DNA of 64,000 nucleotides from Corynebacterium lowii (GTDB lineage Bacteria; Actinomycetota; Actinomycetes; Mycobacteriales; Mycobacteriaceae), in the NCBI RefSeq assembly GCF_001412085.1, contig NZ_LKEV01000008.1, positions 1 through 64,000 on the forward strand, given 5' to 3'. This document shows positions 8,605 through 17,068 of the stretch, piece after piece (positions within the stretch are counted from its first letter, which is position 1; every line of letters begins with the position of its first letter). The notes beneath the pieces are model-generated. The model did no database searches and was not told the origin of the DNA. It saw only the letters and a list, made by a program, of their open reading frames with translations. The translations under genes and the position numbers were made by a program.

Positions 8605-8618
8605 CCGCTGACCTCTTT

Positions 8619-8951
8619 TTAGCTTCGGTGGAGAAATAAGGAAGTGAGCATAGCCAGCCCGGCGTAGAGGACTAGACCCGATAGGATTCCATCAGGACTA
8701 AGATAAAGTATCACCGCCCCAATAAGGGTAATCAAGAATCCGATTACCCACAGGACTGTGGATTGCCCCGCCTTTGTGGCAACCAGTACCGCCCGGTAGA
8801 CAATCCCGATTATCCCCATAATGGCCGAGGCTATTCCTATTGCTGCGGCGCTACCACTACCCCGCCCCAATTCGGAGGATATTCCCGTAGCAAAAATCCC
8901 CGCGATCAGAACGATAAACTCAGGAATGTAGGGCTGTACGCTTTTGAACAT
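8619..8951 (-). CDS. Small multi-span membrane protein
   Basis: A 110-residue hydrophobic protein with about four predicted transmembrane segments (IPEFIVLIAGIFATG, AIGIASAIMGIIGIV, VLWVIGFLITLIGAV, LVLYAGLAMLTSLF). The ATG at 8951 with GGAAAGGAAG upstream is preferred to the longer frame at 8993. The family was not recognised. It lies in an accessory patch with another small membrane protein on the same strand. Confidence 0.6.
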   Translation of the reverse strand: MFKSVQPYIPEFIVLIAGIFATGISSELGRGSGSAAAIGIASAIMGIIGIVYRAVLVATKAGQSTVLWVIGFLITLIGAVILYLSPDGILSGLVLYAGLAMLTSLFLHRS

Positions 8952-9030
8952 TGCTTCCTTTCCAAGCCTCCAAGGACTTTTAAAGTATCTCAACCACCCA
9001 GGGGCGCACCCAAATCTTGCACACTATCCA

Positions 9031-9324
9031 TCATCCCGGAACTATGTGCCCAAAGCTAATCAGATATAGCATCTGATACACAAAGAAACTCAGCCAGAAA
9101 ATCAGCAATGGACAGATAGCCGCACCTATTGCGGCCGCAGCCCCCTTGGCCGACTTTCCCACCAACGCCACGACGAGGGCTACCAGCCCGGCTGGCAACG
9201 TTACCACCAGAAACCTATCAACACCCCAATCCGTAAAAAGCATCGCCAGAAGGGTTCCCACAACCACTAATAATGATATTGCTATGGACACCCGCGCTAA
9301 AAAGTCTAAACTTTCTTTCTTCAT
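9031..9324 (-). CDS. Small membrane protein
   Basis: 97 residues with three predicted transmembrane helices (VSIAISLLVVVGTLLAMLF, FLVVTLPAGLVALVVAL, AAAIGAAICPLLIFWLSFF). A GAGGG ribosome site lies close to the ATG. The family was not recognised. It shares strand, size and AT-richer composition with the gene at 8619-8951. Confidence 0.55.
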   Translation of the reverse strand: MKKESLDFLARVSIAISLLVVVGTLLAMLFTDWGVDRFLVVTLPAGLVALVVALVGKSAKGAAAAIGAAICPLLIFWLSFFVYQMLYLISFGHIVPG

Positions 9325-9474
9325 ATACCCTCATAAATCCGTATAGGTTGACATTAAAATATCCCGCCGCAGCCTAATCGGCTATAACATTTGTCGGTAC
9401 GGGAACAATTACCCCTTGGGGAGTTGTCATTTTAGCGACCACCACCCCACAATTAGACCACGGAGAGAGGTGCG

Positions 9475-9711
9475 GTGGAAGGCATTTCTCAGCAATACCC
9501 CTTTTCGGGGCTAAAATATGTTACGGAATTGAAGCAATGCGTACAGATTTTCATGCAGACCCATCAGTGGAACTATAGAGTGGTGGCCATGAAAGACATC
9601 GCACTGAAAATGGCCGTGTCCGTCATCATCGGTTTGGCCGTTGGCTTTGACCACCCCCATCACAGGAGCCGTCGCCAGTGCGCTTTTCGTGTACTTGCTC
9701 AACAGAAATAA
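9475..9711 (+). pseudogene. Possible frameshifted small membrane protein
   Basis: A GTG with GGAGAGAGG upstream opens a 78-residue frame. Its hydrophobic run KMAVSVIIGLAVG stops being membrane-like at about 9650, after GACCACCCCC. In another frame the next codons read TPITGAVASALFVYLLNRN, a natural continuation of the membrane helices. This looks like a one-base indel in the C-tract. The shifted frame has no clear stop before the downstream hairpin and tRNA-Lys, so the gene end may also be lost. The family is unknown. Confidence 0.3.
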
Positions 9712-9727
9712 GGGCCATACGGCAAAG

Positions 9728-9755
9728 CAGGTGAGAGGGAAAACCCTCTCACCTG
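9728..9755 (-). terminator. Hairpin downstream of tRNA-Lys
   Basis: A perfect 12-bp stem CAGGTGAGAGGG with four-base loop. It lies 8 bp beyond the 3' end of tRNA-Lys, so it most likely terminates that transcript. It could work in both directions. Confidence 0.7.
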
Positions 9756-9763
9756 CTTGTTTG

Positions 9764-9836
9764 TGGGCCCTCCGGGGCTCGAACCCGGGACCTGCGGATT
9801 AAAAGTCCGTAGCTCTACCAACTGAGCTAAAGGCCC
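9764..9836 (-). tRNA. tRNA-Lys (TTT)
   Basis: A 73-nt cloverleaf with acceptor GGGCCTT/AGGGCCC, discriminator A and anticodon loop CTTTTAA (TTT). The 3' CCA is not encoded. Confidence 0.95.
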
Positions 9837-9930
9837 AGTGCCCGCTTATCGCCAACCAGGGGCGCACCGCAGGCACGCACATTAGTTTAACCCACGCTCC
9901 CGCACATTCCCCAATGGGGAGGGGCACCGG

Positions 9931-9943
9931 GGCGTCGATAAGC
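9931..9943 (+). repeat. 13-mer GGCGTCGATAAGC, copy 2
   Basis: Exact copy in non-coding DNA, 40 bp before the chosen dusB start. Confidence 0.7.
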
Positions 9944-9982
9944 AAACCTTACGGTTTGAGCCCTGGGGTGCGGCAGGCGACA

Positions 9983-11137
9983 ATGTTGGGCGTGACTTTG
10001 CAGATCGGTTCCCTCCTCCTCAATTCCCCGGTGGTGCTCGCGCCTATGGCTGGTGTGACCAATATGGCCTTTCGCACCCTGTGCCGGGAGATCGAGCAGG
10101 AGCGCACGGGGACGTCGGCCGCCCTGTACGTGTGCGAGATGATTACGGCGCGCGCGCTGATTGAGCGCAACCCCAAGACCATGCACATGATGGCCTTTGC
10201 CCCCGAGGAAACCCCGCGCAGCCTGCAACTTTATACCACCGACCCCAAGCACACCTACGAGGCCGCCCGGATGATCGTGGAGGAAAACCTCGCGGATCAC
10301 ATCGACATGAACTTCGGTTGCCCCGTGCCCAAGGTCACCCGCCGCGGCGGCGGCTCCGCCCTGCCCTATAAGCGGCGCCTCTACGGCAATATCGTGGCGG
10401 CCGCCGTGCGCGCCACCGAGGGCACGGACGTTCCGGTGACCGTAAAGTTCCGCATCGGCATTGACGACGCCCACCACACCCATCTCGACGCCGGGCGCAT
10501 CGCCGCCGAGGAGGGAGCCGCCGCCGTGACCCTGCACGCACGCACGGCCGCCCAGCGCTACTCTGGGCAGGCCGATTGGGAGGAGATCACCGGCCTGGTG
10601 GAGCACATGCGCGGCTCCGGGGTGGCCGTGCTGGGCAACGGCGATATTTTTGCCGCCGAGGACGCCCGCCTGATGATGGAGCGCACCGGTTGCGATGGCG
10701 TGGAGGTGGGCCGCGGGTGCCTGGGCCGCCCCTGGCTCTTTGCCGAGCTTTCCGCCGCGCTGCGCGGGGTGGCGCTGCCGGAGGAACCCACCCTGGGCGA
10801 GGTCACCCGCATTATCCTGCGCCACGCGGAACTTCTGGCCGCCCACGACGGCGAGGAACGCGCCTGCCGCGACATGCGCAAACACATGGGCTGGTACCTG
10901 CGCGGCTTCCCCGTGGGCGGGGAACTGCGCGGGCGCCTGGCCAAGGTGAGCAGCCTGGCCGAACTGCGCGAGGAACTTTCCCCGTGGGCGGATTCCCCCG
11001 ATAAGGCCAAGGATTCCGGCGGCGCGCGGGGCCGGCAGGGTTCCTCCTCCAAGGTGGCGCTTCCCGACGGCTGGCTCGACGATCCCGAGGACGAAACTGT
11101 GCCTGTGGGGGCAGACATAGAGAACAGCGGAGGATAG
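9983..11137 (+). CDS. dusB: tRNA-dihydrouridine synthase B
   Basis: FMN enzyme that reduces uridine in the tRNA D-loop. The TIM-barrel features are present: APMAGVTNMAFR near residue 20, the catalytic Cys113 in MNFGCPVPKV, and the FMN-binding GNGDI and VGRGCLGRPWLF segments. The length of 384 residues is normal. The ATG at 9983 is preferred because the longer frame to 9914 adds residues absent from the family. phoU follows after 22 bp but has its own promoter. Confidence 0.92.
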   Translation: MLGVTLQIGSLLLNSPVVLAPMAGVTNMAFRTLCREIEQERTGTSAALYVCEMITARALIERNPKTMHMMAFAPEETPRSLQLYTTDPKHTYEAARMIVEENLADHIDMNFGCPVPKVTRRGGGSALPYKRRLYGNIVAAAVRATEGTDVPVTVKFRIGIDDAHHTHLDAGRIAAEEGAAAVTLHARTAAQRYSGQADWEEITGLVEHMRGSGVAVLGNGDIFAAEDARLMMERTGCDGVEVGRGCLGRPWLFAELSAALRGVALPEEPTLGEVTRIILRHAELLAAHDGEERACRDMRKHMGWYLRGFPVGGELRGRLAKVSSLAELREELSPWADSPDKAKDSGGARGRQGSSSKVALPDGWLDDPEDETVPVGADIENSGG

Positions 11138-11159
11138 CCTTACGCCTTATACTGTCCCC

Positions 11160-11837
11160 ATGCGTACCGCCTATAGAGAGCACCTCGATGCCTTTTCCCA
11201 CGACCTCGTGGTGATGTGCGACCTCGTAGACGCGGTGATGACCAAGGCCTCGCGTGCCCTCCTCCGCGCCTCCCTCCAATCCGCCGAGGACGCCCTCTCC
11301 ACGGAGGAGGAAGTAGCCGAGATCGCCTCTCGCTGCGAGGCCCGCGCCGTGGAACTCCTCGCCCTGGAAGGCCCCGTGGCCCGAGACCTGCGCCAGGTGG
11401 TCTCCTCCATCTACATCGTGGAGGACTTTCGCCGCATGGGAGCACTGGCCATGCACATCGCCAGCACCGCCCGCAGGCGCCACCCCGCCCCCGTGATCCC
11501 CGAGGACCAGCGGGATAACTTCGAGCGCTTTGCTCAACTCGTGGCCGATATGGCCGCCCAAACCCGGGAACTTCTGCTGGAACCCGACGCCCAGGCCGCC
11601 GTGGCGTTGAGCAAGGACGACGATTCCGTGGACGCCGTGCAACAGCGCGTGATGGGAATGCTGAACCAAGAACAGTGGCAGGGCACCGTCACGCAGGCCG
11701 TGGACGCCACGCTTATCTCGCGCTACTACGAGCGCTATGCCGACCACTGCGTGAGCGTGGCGGCCCGCGTGATTTACCTGAGCACGGGCATGACGCGCAG
11801 CGAATACCTGGCGCGGGAGGATACGCCTTCGCTGTAG
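11160..11837 (+). CDS. phoU: Phosphate transport system regulator PhoU
   Basis: 225 residues forming two PhoU three-helix repeats. Each repeat has a metal-binding E/D-rich pattern (VEDFRRMGALAMHIA and YYERYADHCVSVA). PhoU links the Pst transporter to the phosphate two-component system and represses the Pho response when phosphate is ample. TATACT (11148-11153) is six bases before the ATG, so the mRNA is leaderless. pstSCAB lies on the opposite strand 2.5 kb away, separated by an accessory insert. Confidence 0.92.
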   Translation: MRTAYREHLDAFSHDLVVMCDLVDAVMTKASRALLRASLQSAEDALSTEEEVAEIASRCEARAVELLALEGPVARDLRQVVSSIYIVEDFRRMGALAMHIASTARRRHPAPVIPEDQRDNFERFAQLVADMAAQTRELLLEPDAQAAVALSKDDDSVDAVQQRVMGMLNQEQWQGTVTQAVDATLISRYYERYADHCVSVAARVIYLSTGMTRSEYLAREDTPSL

Positions 11838-11920
11838 GGTCTCTTTCTCTAGTGGTTGCCGGTGCCGTAGATCACGCGCATACTGGTATCTACGTGATAT
11901 ATCAGAAACGAAAGGAAATA

Positions 11921-12427
11921 ATGCGTTTCCCGAAACAGCCGAAAATCACCGCCGCAGCCCTTGGGGTTACCCTCCTCGGATTGAGCGCTCCCGCCGCACA
12001 CGCTTTTGAGAACACCACTCCCGACGTCCTCCCCTACCGCGCCATTGCCGAGGTGGAGGAAGAAGCACAGCGCAGCAACCTCTCCGATGAAGAAACGGTG
12101 ATGGCCGTGGATCTTCAGCAGATGGTGAACGCCTACCATTCCTTCCCCGCAGAACTCAAGACCAAACCCCTGAGCGACCCCGAGGTGAAGCGACGCCTCG
12201 CCTCCGCCGTGGAGGAGGCCCCCGCACCCGGCACACACCTGCGCCGGATGGAACCCTCCCCCGGCACCGATTGCGTGCTCAGCCTGGCCGAGCCCAGCCC
12301 GGACCGCAATATCTGGGCTTTCACCTCCGCAGCCGGTGGCGTGGTGCCCACCGCCATCCTGATTACCGAGACCGCGCAGACGGATTATGACCTCGCCACG
12401 GAAGCCTGCCAGGCCCTGAGCAGGTGA
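11921..12427 (+). CDS. Secreted hypothetical protein
   Basis: 168 residues with a clear Sec signal peptide (KITAAALGVTLLGLSAPA, cleavage after AHA near residue 29). The mature part has no motif I recognise and contains two Cys (DCVLSL and EACQAL) that could form a disulfide. AAAGGAA precedes the ATG. The stop TGA is followed directly by ATG of what may be a coupled second gene. Confidence 0.6.
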   Translation: MRFPKQPKITAAALGVTLLGLSAPAAHAFENTTPDVLPYRAIAEVEEEAQRSNLSDEETVMAVDLQQMVNAYHSFPAELKTKPLSDPEVKRRLASAVEEAPAPGTHLRRMEPSPGTDCVLSLAEPSPDRNIWAFTSAAGGVVPTAILITETAQTDYDLATEACQALSR

Positions 12428-12485
12428 ATGAGCCATTCTTAAAAAGAAACTACGCTCCGTTGCACTCTGCATATTCTTTGCGGTA

Positions 12486-12677
12486 GTGATCTATCTGCTC
12501 ATTGCTTTCTTTAATATCAACATTGGAGCCTCACGAGGCACTCTTGGCCGCTCCGGCACCGATCCCAAAGAAGTAGAGTTCAGCTGGAAAGTGCTGGGCT
12601 ATTGCGTACTGGGCGGCGCGGTGGCGGGGCTTATTCCCACGAAGGAACAGTGGCGAAGAAAGAATACAGATAGTTAA
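12486..12677 (+). CDS. Small single-span membrane protein (start uncertain)
   Basis: The frame codes for KKKLRSVALCIFFAVVIYLL, then NINIGASRG and a short charged tail. That is a classic signal-anchor, but it begins before the GTG at 12486, which cuts the helix and has no ribosome site. The in-frame region extends back to an ATT at 12435. The ATG at 12428 directly after the preceding stop would join the frame if one C in GAGCCATT were absent. So either an ATT start or a one-base frameshift is likely. Function unknown. Confidence 0.4.
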   Translation: MIYLLIAFFNINIGASRGTLGRSGTDPKEVEFSWKVLGYCVLGGAVAGLIPTKEQWRRKNTDS

Positions 12678-12678
12678 A

Positions 12679-12710
12679 CCCTTGGTTTGTCGCTTATACC
12701 AAACCAAGGG
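12679..12710. terminator. Terminator-like hairpin
   Basis: CCCTTGGTTT / AAACCAAGGG, a 10-bp perfect stem with 12-nt loop directly after the small membrane protein gene. A short T-run follows on the minus strand, so it may serve the convergent gene too. Confidence 0.55.
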
Positions 12711-12770
12711 CCATTCAAAGTTATACCCTACCGCACATCTTCCCACATACCCAAGCATAATTGGAATATT

Positions 12771-12811
12771 TTAGTCAGATCAAAAATGCCTTTAAATCTG
12801 GATCTGACTAA
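12771..12811. repeat. 11-bp inverted repeat
   Basis: TTAGTCAGATC and GATCTGACTAA with a 19-bp AT-rich spacer, 16 bp past the stop of the 402-residue gene. A terminator or processing stem is most likely. Confidence 0.5.
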
Positions 12812-12826
12812 TACTTTCCAAATTAC

Positions 12827-14035
12827 TTACGGAGCAAGATCCGCCCTTACGAGCGAATCGATATAGGACTGCATACTCCGCCGATAACGTTCAGGAAGAT
12901 CTTCACGGTAACGTAGTGGAGGAACCGGAACAAACTCATCGATAGCAGGAAGCATATCACGGCCCGACTTAATGAAGCTATTAATATCAGCGAACTGTTT
13001 AAAGTCCCCAGGATCCATCCATTGCGATTCCCACCCCTTCCGACTTATATCCACGCCAACCAATCCAATAAATCTACGTTCAGCTTCGAGCATCGCCTCT
13101 CTATTGGCACGCTCCCAAGAAGCCCAATTCTCCCGAACCGTATTTTCATACTCCGACCGCGCATCCCTGTAATTCGCCCGAGCATTTACGTTCCATTCAT
13201 CAATATCTTTAGTCGCCTTATCGAAATGCTTTCTGACAAGACTGTCACAGTAAACAGTAACAGCGATAGGAACCGCAAATATGAAAAATCTGAAGACCTT
13301 AGAAGTAGAACTATCAGGAGCCATATCCACCCCCATAAGGCTAAGTATACCCACAGGAATTATCATAACTGCCGCAAGGCCCATCACGCTAATAAAAAAT
13401 GCCAATATTGCCACGAGAATCCGGGCTGTCTTCCTTTTTGAATCGCTAAATCCTGACGGATATTCCTTCAAAACAGGAGCCGCCGGAACCGGAGGCTCTT
13501 TAGGGGGCGCAATAAATATACCAGTCTGAAGTGCATCGGGAAGCCAATGTGAATATTTCCACTTGGTAAAACGCATTACTTCGACGCGCAAAGCTTCACG
13601 AACAAGCATCGTCCAAGCATCAGATGCACTGAGGCAGCTATCAATATAGCGCTTAGCATTAGGCAAGTAATCATAGTGATACGCACGACCATGCTCATTT
13701 TCCTGGCGCCAGCGCGAATATTGCTGATTGGCAGCAACTTCACCGTAGTGACGCTGATCCGCACGGATCGCATCGAGTATGACATTCTGGGCTTCTAATT
13801 TGCCATTAACCTCAGAACCAATTTTCCGCATCGCAGAGTTGAGATTTTTAATCTCCGAAACGGTGCGGTTATTGGCATCTTCAATTTTGTCAATTAATTC
13901 TCGATGGTTTGCATGATTCTGAGCCATTGAAGCGGCTTGCAGCATATTATTCAAACGTGCTGCCTTGAGCTGTTTCTCTGCGGTAATGTTTAGATCATGC
14001 AGAAGTTCACGTTGATTACGACGGTACATTGACAT
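12827..14035 (-). CDS. Coiled-coil membrane protein of unknown function
   Basis: 402 residues, not recognised. Residues about 1-110 are highly charged helix, likely coiled coil (AEKQLKAARLNNMLQAA, ELIDKIEDANNRTVSEI). Two hydrophobic segments near 205-235 and 245-262 (ILVAILAFFISVMGLAAVMI, FRFFIFAVPIAVTVY) are followed by a long charged C-terminal helix region. The gene is clearly AT-richer than the flanking phoU and pst genes and uses codons such as ATA freely, suggesting acquisition. It sits alone between phoU and pstB. A role in defence or membrane stress is possible, but nothing in the sequence shows it. Confidence 0.6.
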   Translation of the reverse strand: MSMYRRNQRELLHDLNITAEKQLKAARLNNMLQAASMAQNHANHRELIDKIEDANNRTVSEIKNLNSAMRKIGSEVNGKLEAQNVILDAIRADQRHYGEVAANQQYSRWRQENEHGRAYHYDYLPNAKRYIDSCLSASDAWTMLVREALRVEVMRFTKWKYSHWLPDALQTGIFIAPPKEPPVPAAPVLKEYPSGFSDSKRKTARILVAILAFFISVMGLAAVMIIPVGILSLMGVDMAPDSSTSKVFRFFIFAVPIAVTVYCDSLVRKHFDKATKDIDEWNVNARANYRDARSEYENTVRENWASWERANREAMLEAERRFIGLVGVDISRKGWESQWMDPGDFKQFADINSFIKSGRDMLPAIDEFVPVPPLRYREDLPERYRRSMQSYIDSLVRADLAP

Positions 14036-14285
14036 ATATTAACCTTTCCACTTAACCCAACTATCACTGGGAACATTCCCAAAACAGGCATACCACTGCC
14101 GCTGATGGTCTCAGCGCTTTATAAGGTACCTGATAAAGCTCGTTCATGCGTACCAAAACACTCTCTACCAACCACCGAGCAGTCTCGCTCAAACGAAGCC
14201 TCACTAGCCACCGCATACCAGCTGCTACCAGGGCGTCGATAGCTACGACGGACACCCGAGCATCATCAATGCTTCCCCATCAATA
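14036..14285. other. Intergenic stretch without a convincing gene
   Basis: A minus-strand GTG frame of 63 codons (14064-14255) exists, but it lacks a good ribosome site and resembles nothing I know. The stretch may be gene debris at the edge of the accessory insert. Confidence 0.4.
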
Positions 14286-14317
14286 GGAAGTGCCCTCCCA
14301 GTTGGGAGGGCACTTCC
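14286..14317 (-). terminator. Hairpin after pstB
   Basis: GGAAGTGCCCTCCCA / TGGGAGGGCACTTCC, a perfect 15-bp stem with two-base loop 20 bp past the pstB stop. No strong T-tract, but position fits the end of the pst operon. Confidence 0.65.
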
Positions 14318-14337
14318 ATGTATCTTCTTATACCGCT

Positions 14338-15111
14338 TTATCCGAAGCGGCCCGCGATGTAATCCTCGGTCTCCTTTTGATCGGGGTTCTCGAAGATCTT
14401 GCGGGTGGGGCCGGCCTCCACCAGGCGGCCCGGCTTGCCGGTGGCCTCCAGGGAGAAGAAGGCCGTCTGATCGGACACACGCGCGGCCTGCTGCATGTTG
14501 TGCGTCACGATGACGATGGTGAACTTCTCCTTCAACTCGTGAATGAGGTCCTCCACCGCCAGGGTAGAGATCGGGTCCAGGGCCGAGCAGGGCTCGTCCA
14601 TGAGCAACACCTCGGGCTCCACCGCAATGGCGCGGGCGATGCACAGGCGCTGCTGCTGACCACCGGAGAGGCCGCCACCCGGCTTATCCAGGCGGTCCTT
14701 GACCTCCTCCCAGAGGTTCGCACCGCGCAGGGACTTCTCGGCCACCTCCTTCAATTTCTTCTTGTTCTTCTCACCGGCCAGCTTCAGGCCCGCCACTACG
14801 TTGTCCTCGATGGACATGGTGGGGAAGGGATTGGCCTTCTGGAACACCATGCCGATGGTGTTGCGCACGGCTACCGGGTCCACCTTGAGGCCGTAAATAT
14901 CTTCCCCGTCGAGGAGGATCTTGCCCTTGACCGTGGCGCCGGGGGTGACCTCGTGCATGCGGTTGATGGTGCGCAGCACCGTGGACTTACCACAGCCGGA
15001 CGGGCCGATGAAGGCCGTCACGGACTGGGCCGGTACGCAAAGGTTGACCTTTTGCACAGCGTGGAAATCGCCGTAGTAAATATTGACGTCCCTAAGCTCA
15101 AGCTTTGACAT
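14338..15111 (-). CDS. pstB: Phosphate ABC transporter ATP-binding protein
   Basis: ATPase of the high-affinity phosphate importer. Walker [10 protein letters not shown] (36-44), signature LSGGQQQR, Walker B LLMDEP and the H-loop TIVIVTHNM are intact. The length of 257 residues is standard. It is the last gene of pstS-pstC-pstA-pstB. Confidence 0.97.
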   Translation of the reverse strand: MSKLELRDVNIYYGDFHAVQKVNLCVPAQSVTAFIGPSGCGKSTVLRTINRMHEVTPGATVKGKILLDGEDIYGLKVDPVAVRNTIGMVFQKANPFPTMSIEDNVVAGLKLAGEKNKKKLKEVAEKSLRGANLWEEVKDRLDKPGGGLSGGQQQRLCIARAIAVEPEVLLMDEPCSALDPISTLAVEDLIHELKEKFTIVIVTHNMQQAARVSDQTAFFSLEATGKPGRLVEAGPTRKIFENPDQKETEDYIAGRFG

Positions 15112-15140
15112 CTCAGACTCCTGTGTTTCTTAGGTGGTAA

Positions 15141-16049
15141 TTAGCGCTTGACCGAGAACTTGGCGGAGATGAACCGCGCCGCGATGTTGAGCACGGCGAT
15201 GATGAGCACCAGCGTGAAGGCTGCGCCCCAGAGTTTGTCCACCACGGCGTCGGCAGTGCCGGCCTTGTACATGTCCACCATCATCAGCGGCAGCGAGGAT
15301 TGCGGACCGGACATCGGGTCCCAGTTGATGACCTGCGTGGAGCCCACGAGGATCAGCACCGGGGCGGATTCGCCCATCACGCGGGCGATCGCCAGCATGA
15401 TGCCGGTGATGATGCCCGAGAGCGAGGTGGGCAGCACGATCTTCATGATCGTTTTCCACTTGGGCACGCCCAGGGCGTAGGAGGCCTCGCGCAGGTCCTG
15501 GGGCACGATGCGCAGCATTTCCTCCGTGTTGCGCACAATCACCGGCACCATGAGCAGCACCAGGGCCAGCGACACCGCCATGCCCGAGCGATCAAAGCCG
15601 AAGAGGACGATCCACATGGAGTACACGAAGAGCGCCGCCACGATGGAGGGCACACCGGTGAGGATGTCCACCATGAACGTGGTGATACGGCCAAGCCGGT
15701 TGCCATTGGAGTATTCCACCAGGTACACAGCGGTGAACACGCCAATCGGGATGGAGACGACGGAGCAGATCAGCGTTTGCACCAAGGTACCCACGATGGC
15801 GTGCAGGGCACCGCCACCGGGAACCATGTACATGATTCCGCGCTGGGACTTGGTCCACCAGTCCAGGTCAGCCACCGGCCCGAGACCACGGGAGATGAGT
15901 ACATAGAGCACCCAGATCAGGGGGATCATCGCCAGGGCCATCGTGGCGTACACCAGCACGGTGGCCACGGTGTTAGCGGTCTTGCGGCCGCCAGAAATAT
16001 CGGTGAAGGCAGAGCCCTTTGCCAGGGATTTATCAATCGTTTTAGTCAT
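15141..16049 (-). CDS. pstA: Phosphate ABC transporter permease PstA
   Basis: 302-residue inner-membrane permease with six predicted helices. The binding-protein-dependent transport signature near EASYALGVPKWKTIMKIVLP (the EAA loop) contacts PstB. It lies between pstC and pstB with gaps of 12 and 29 bp. Confidence 0.96.
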   Translation of the reverse strand: MTKTIDKSLAKGSAFTDISGGRKTANTVATVLVYATMALAMIPLIWVLYVLISRGLGPVADLDWWTKSQRGIMYMVPGGGALHAIVGTLVQTLICSVVSIPIGVFTAVYLVEYSNGNRLGRITTFMVDILTGVPSIVAALFVYSMWIVLFGFDRSGMAVSLALVLLMVPVIVRNTEEMLRIVPQDLREASYALGVPKWKTIMKIVLPTSLSGIITGIMLAIARVMGESAPVLILVGSTQVINWDPMSGPQSSLPLMMVDMYKAGTADAVVDKLWGAAFTLVLIIAVLNIAARFISAKFSVKR

Positions 16050-16061
16050 AATCCTTGCCTC

Positions 16062-17042
16062 CTATTTCTTGCTCACCAGGGCGCGGGCGATGGAGTTCAC
16101 CACGAAGGTCAAGAGGAAGAGCACCAGGCCAGCGGCGATGTACGCACCGGCGGAGATGTTGTTGTTGAACTCCGGGGCGGCGTTGGCGATCGCGGTGGCG
16201 AAGGTGGTGCCGCCGTCGAAAAGCGAGAACCGGAAGCCCGAGGACGGCGAGATGACCATGTACAGAGCCATCGTCTCACCCAGGGCGCGGCCCAGACCCA
16301 GCATGGCGCCGGAGACATAACCGGAGAAACCGAAGGGCAGCACCGTCATGCGCACCACTTCCCAGCGGGTAGCGCCGAGTGCGAGGGCGGACTCGATCTG
16401 CCCCTTGGGGGTTTGCACAAAGACCTCGCGGGTGGTGGCCGCGATGATCGGGAGGATCATCACCGCCAGCACGATGCCACCCGTGAACAGGTTGCGGCCG
16501 GTCGCAAAGGAGGGGGAGTTCTCATACACGGTAAAGAGGAAGAACCCACCCGCCCAGCTCTCTAGCCAGGAGTAGAACCCCTCCAACCAGGGGCCGAGCA
16601 CCTGCCAGCCCCACAGGCCGTACACGATGGACGGCACGGCGGCGAGCATATCCACCAGGTAACCCAGCGGCTTCACCGCCCGCTTGGGGGCGTAGTTAGA
16701 CAGGAAGATGGCGATGCCCAGGGCCACCGGCATGGCGATAATCAGCGCCACCACGGAGATGAGCACCGTGACCGCCAGCAGGTTCGGGATACCGAACTGC
16801 ATGGCGGAGATGTTCTGCGTTTGCCACTCACCCGAGTAGGTGAGGAAGCCCCACAGGCCGCCCTCGTTGCGGGAGAGCGAGGGCACCGCGCGCCAAATCA
16901 GGAAGAGGCCGATGGCGGCGATGATGACCGTAATCAGCGTCGCGGAGGTCGTGGATAGGCCCTCAAAAATGCGATCTCCGGTGCGCTTGACCGTGGAAGA
17001 ACTCGCCTGGGGGCTATCGACCTCAGAAAGTTGAGATGCCAT
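16062..17042 (-). CDS. pstC: Phosphate ABC transporter permease PstC
   Basis: 326-residue permease with an N-terminal cytosolic tail, six predicted helices and the EAA loop ESALALGATRWEVVRMTVLP. It partners PstA in the membrane channel. pstS lies 26 bp upstream. Confidence 0.96.
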   Translation of the reverse strand: MASQLSEVDSPQASSSTVKRTGDRIFEGLSTTSATLITVIIAAIGLFLIWRAVPSLSRNEGGLWGFLTYSGEWQTQNISAMQFGIPNLLAVTVLISVVALIIAMPVALGIAIFLSNYAPKRAVKPLGYLVDMLAAVPSIVYGLWGWQVLGPWLEGFYSWLESWAGGFFLFTVYENSPSFATGRNLFTGGIVLAVMILPIIAATTREVFVQTPKGQIESALALGATRWEVVRMTVLPFGFSGYVSGAMLGLGRALGETMALYMVISPSSGFRFSLFDGGTTFATAIANAAPEFNNNISAGAYIAAGLVLFLLTFVVNSIARALVSKK

Positions 17043-17068
17043 GAAACGAGAATCCTTACTTCACAGGC

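Noticed and set aside
9931-9943. 13-mer copies as DnaA boxes
   Set aside because: TTATCGACG differs from the TTATCCACA box at two positions. The copies are scattered through genes with no clustering or AT-rich unwinding region.
14064-14255. 63-codon frame between the coiled-coil gene and pstB
   Set aside because: No ribosome site, no recognised family, composition not gene-like.
15300-16565. 421-residue open frame opposite pstA/pstC
   Set aside because: His/Gln/Gly-rich shadow of two well-supported permease genes.
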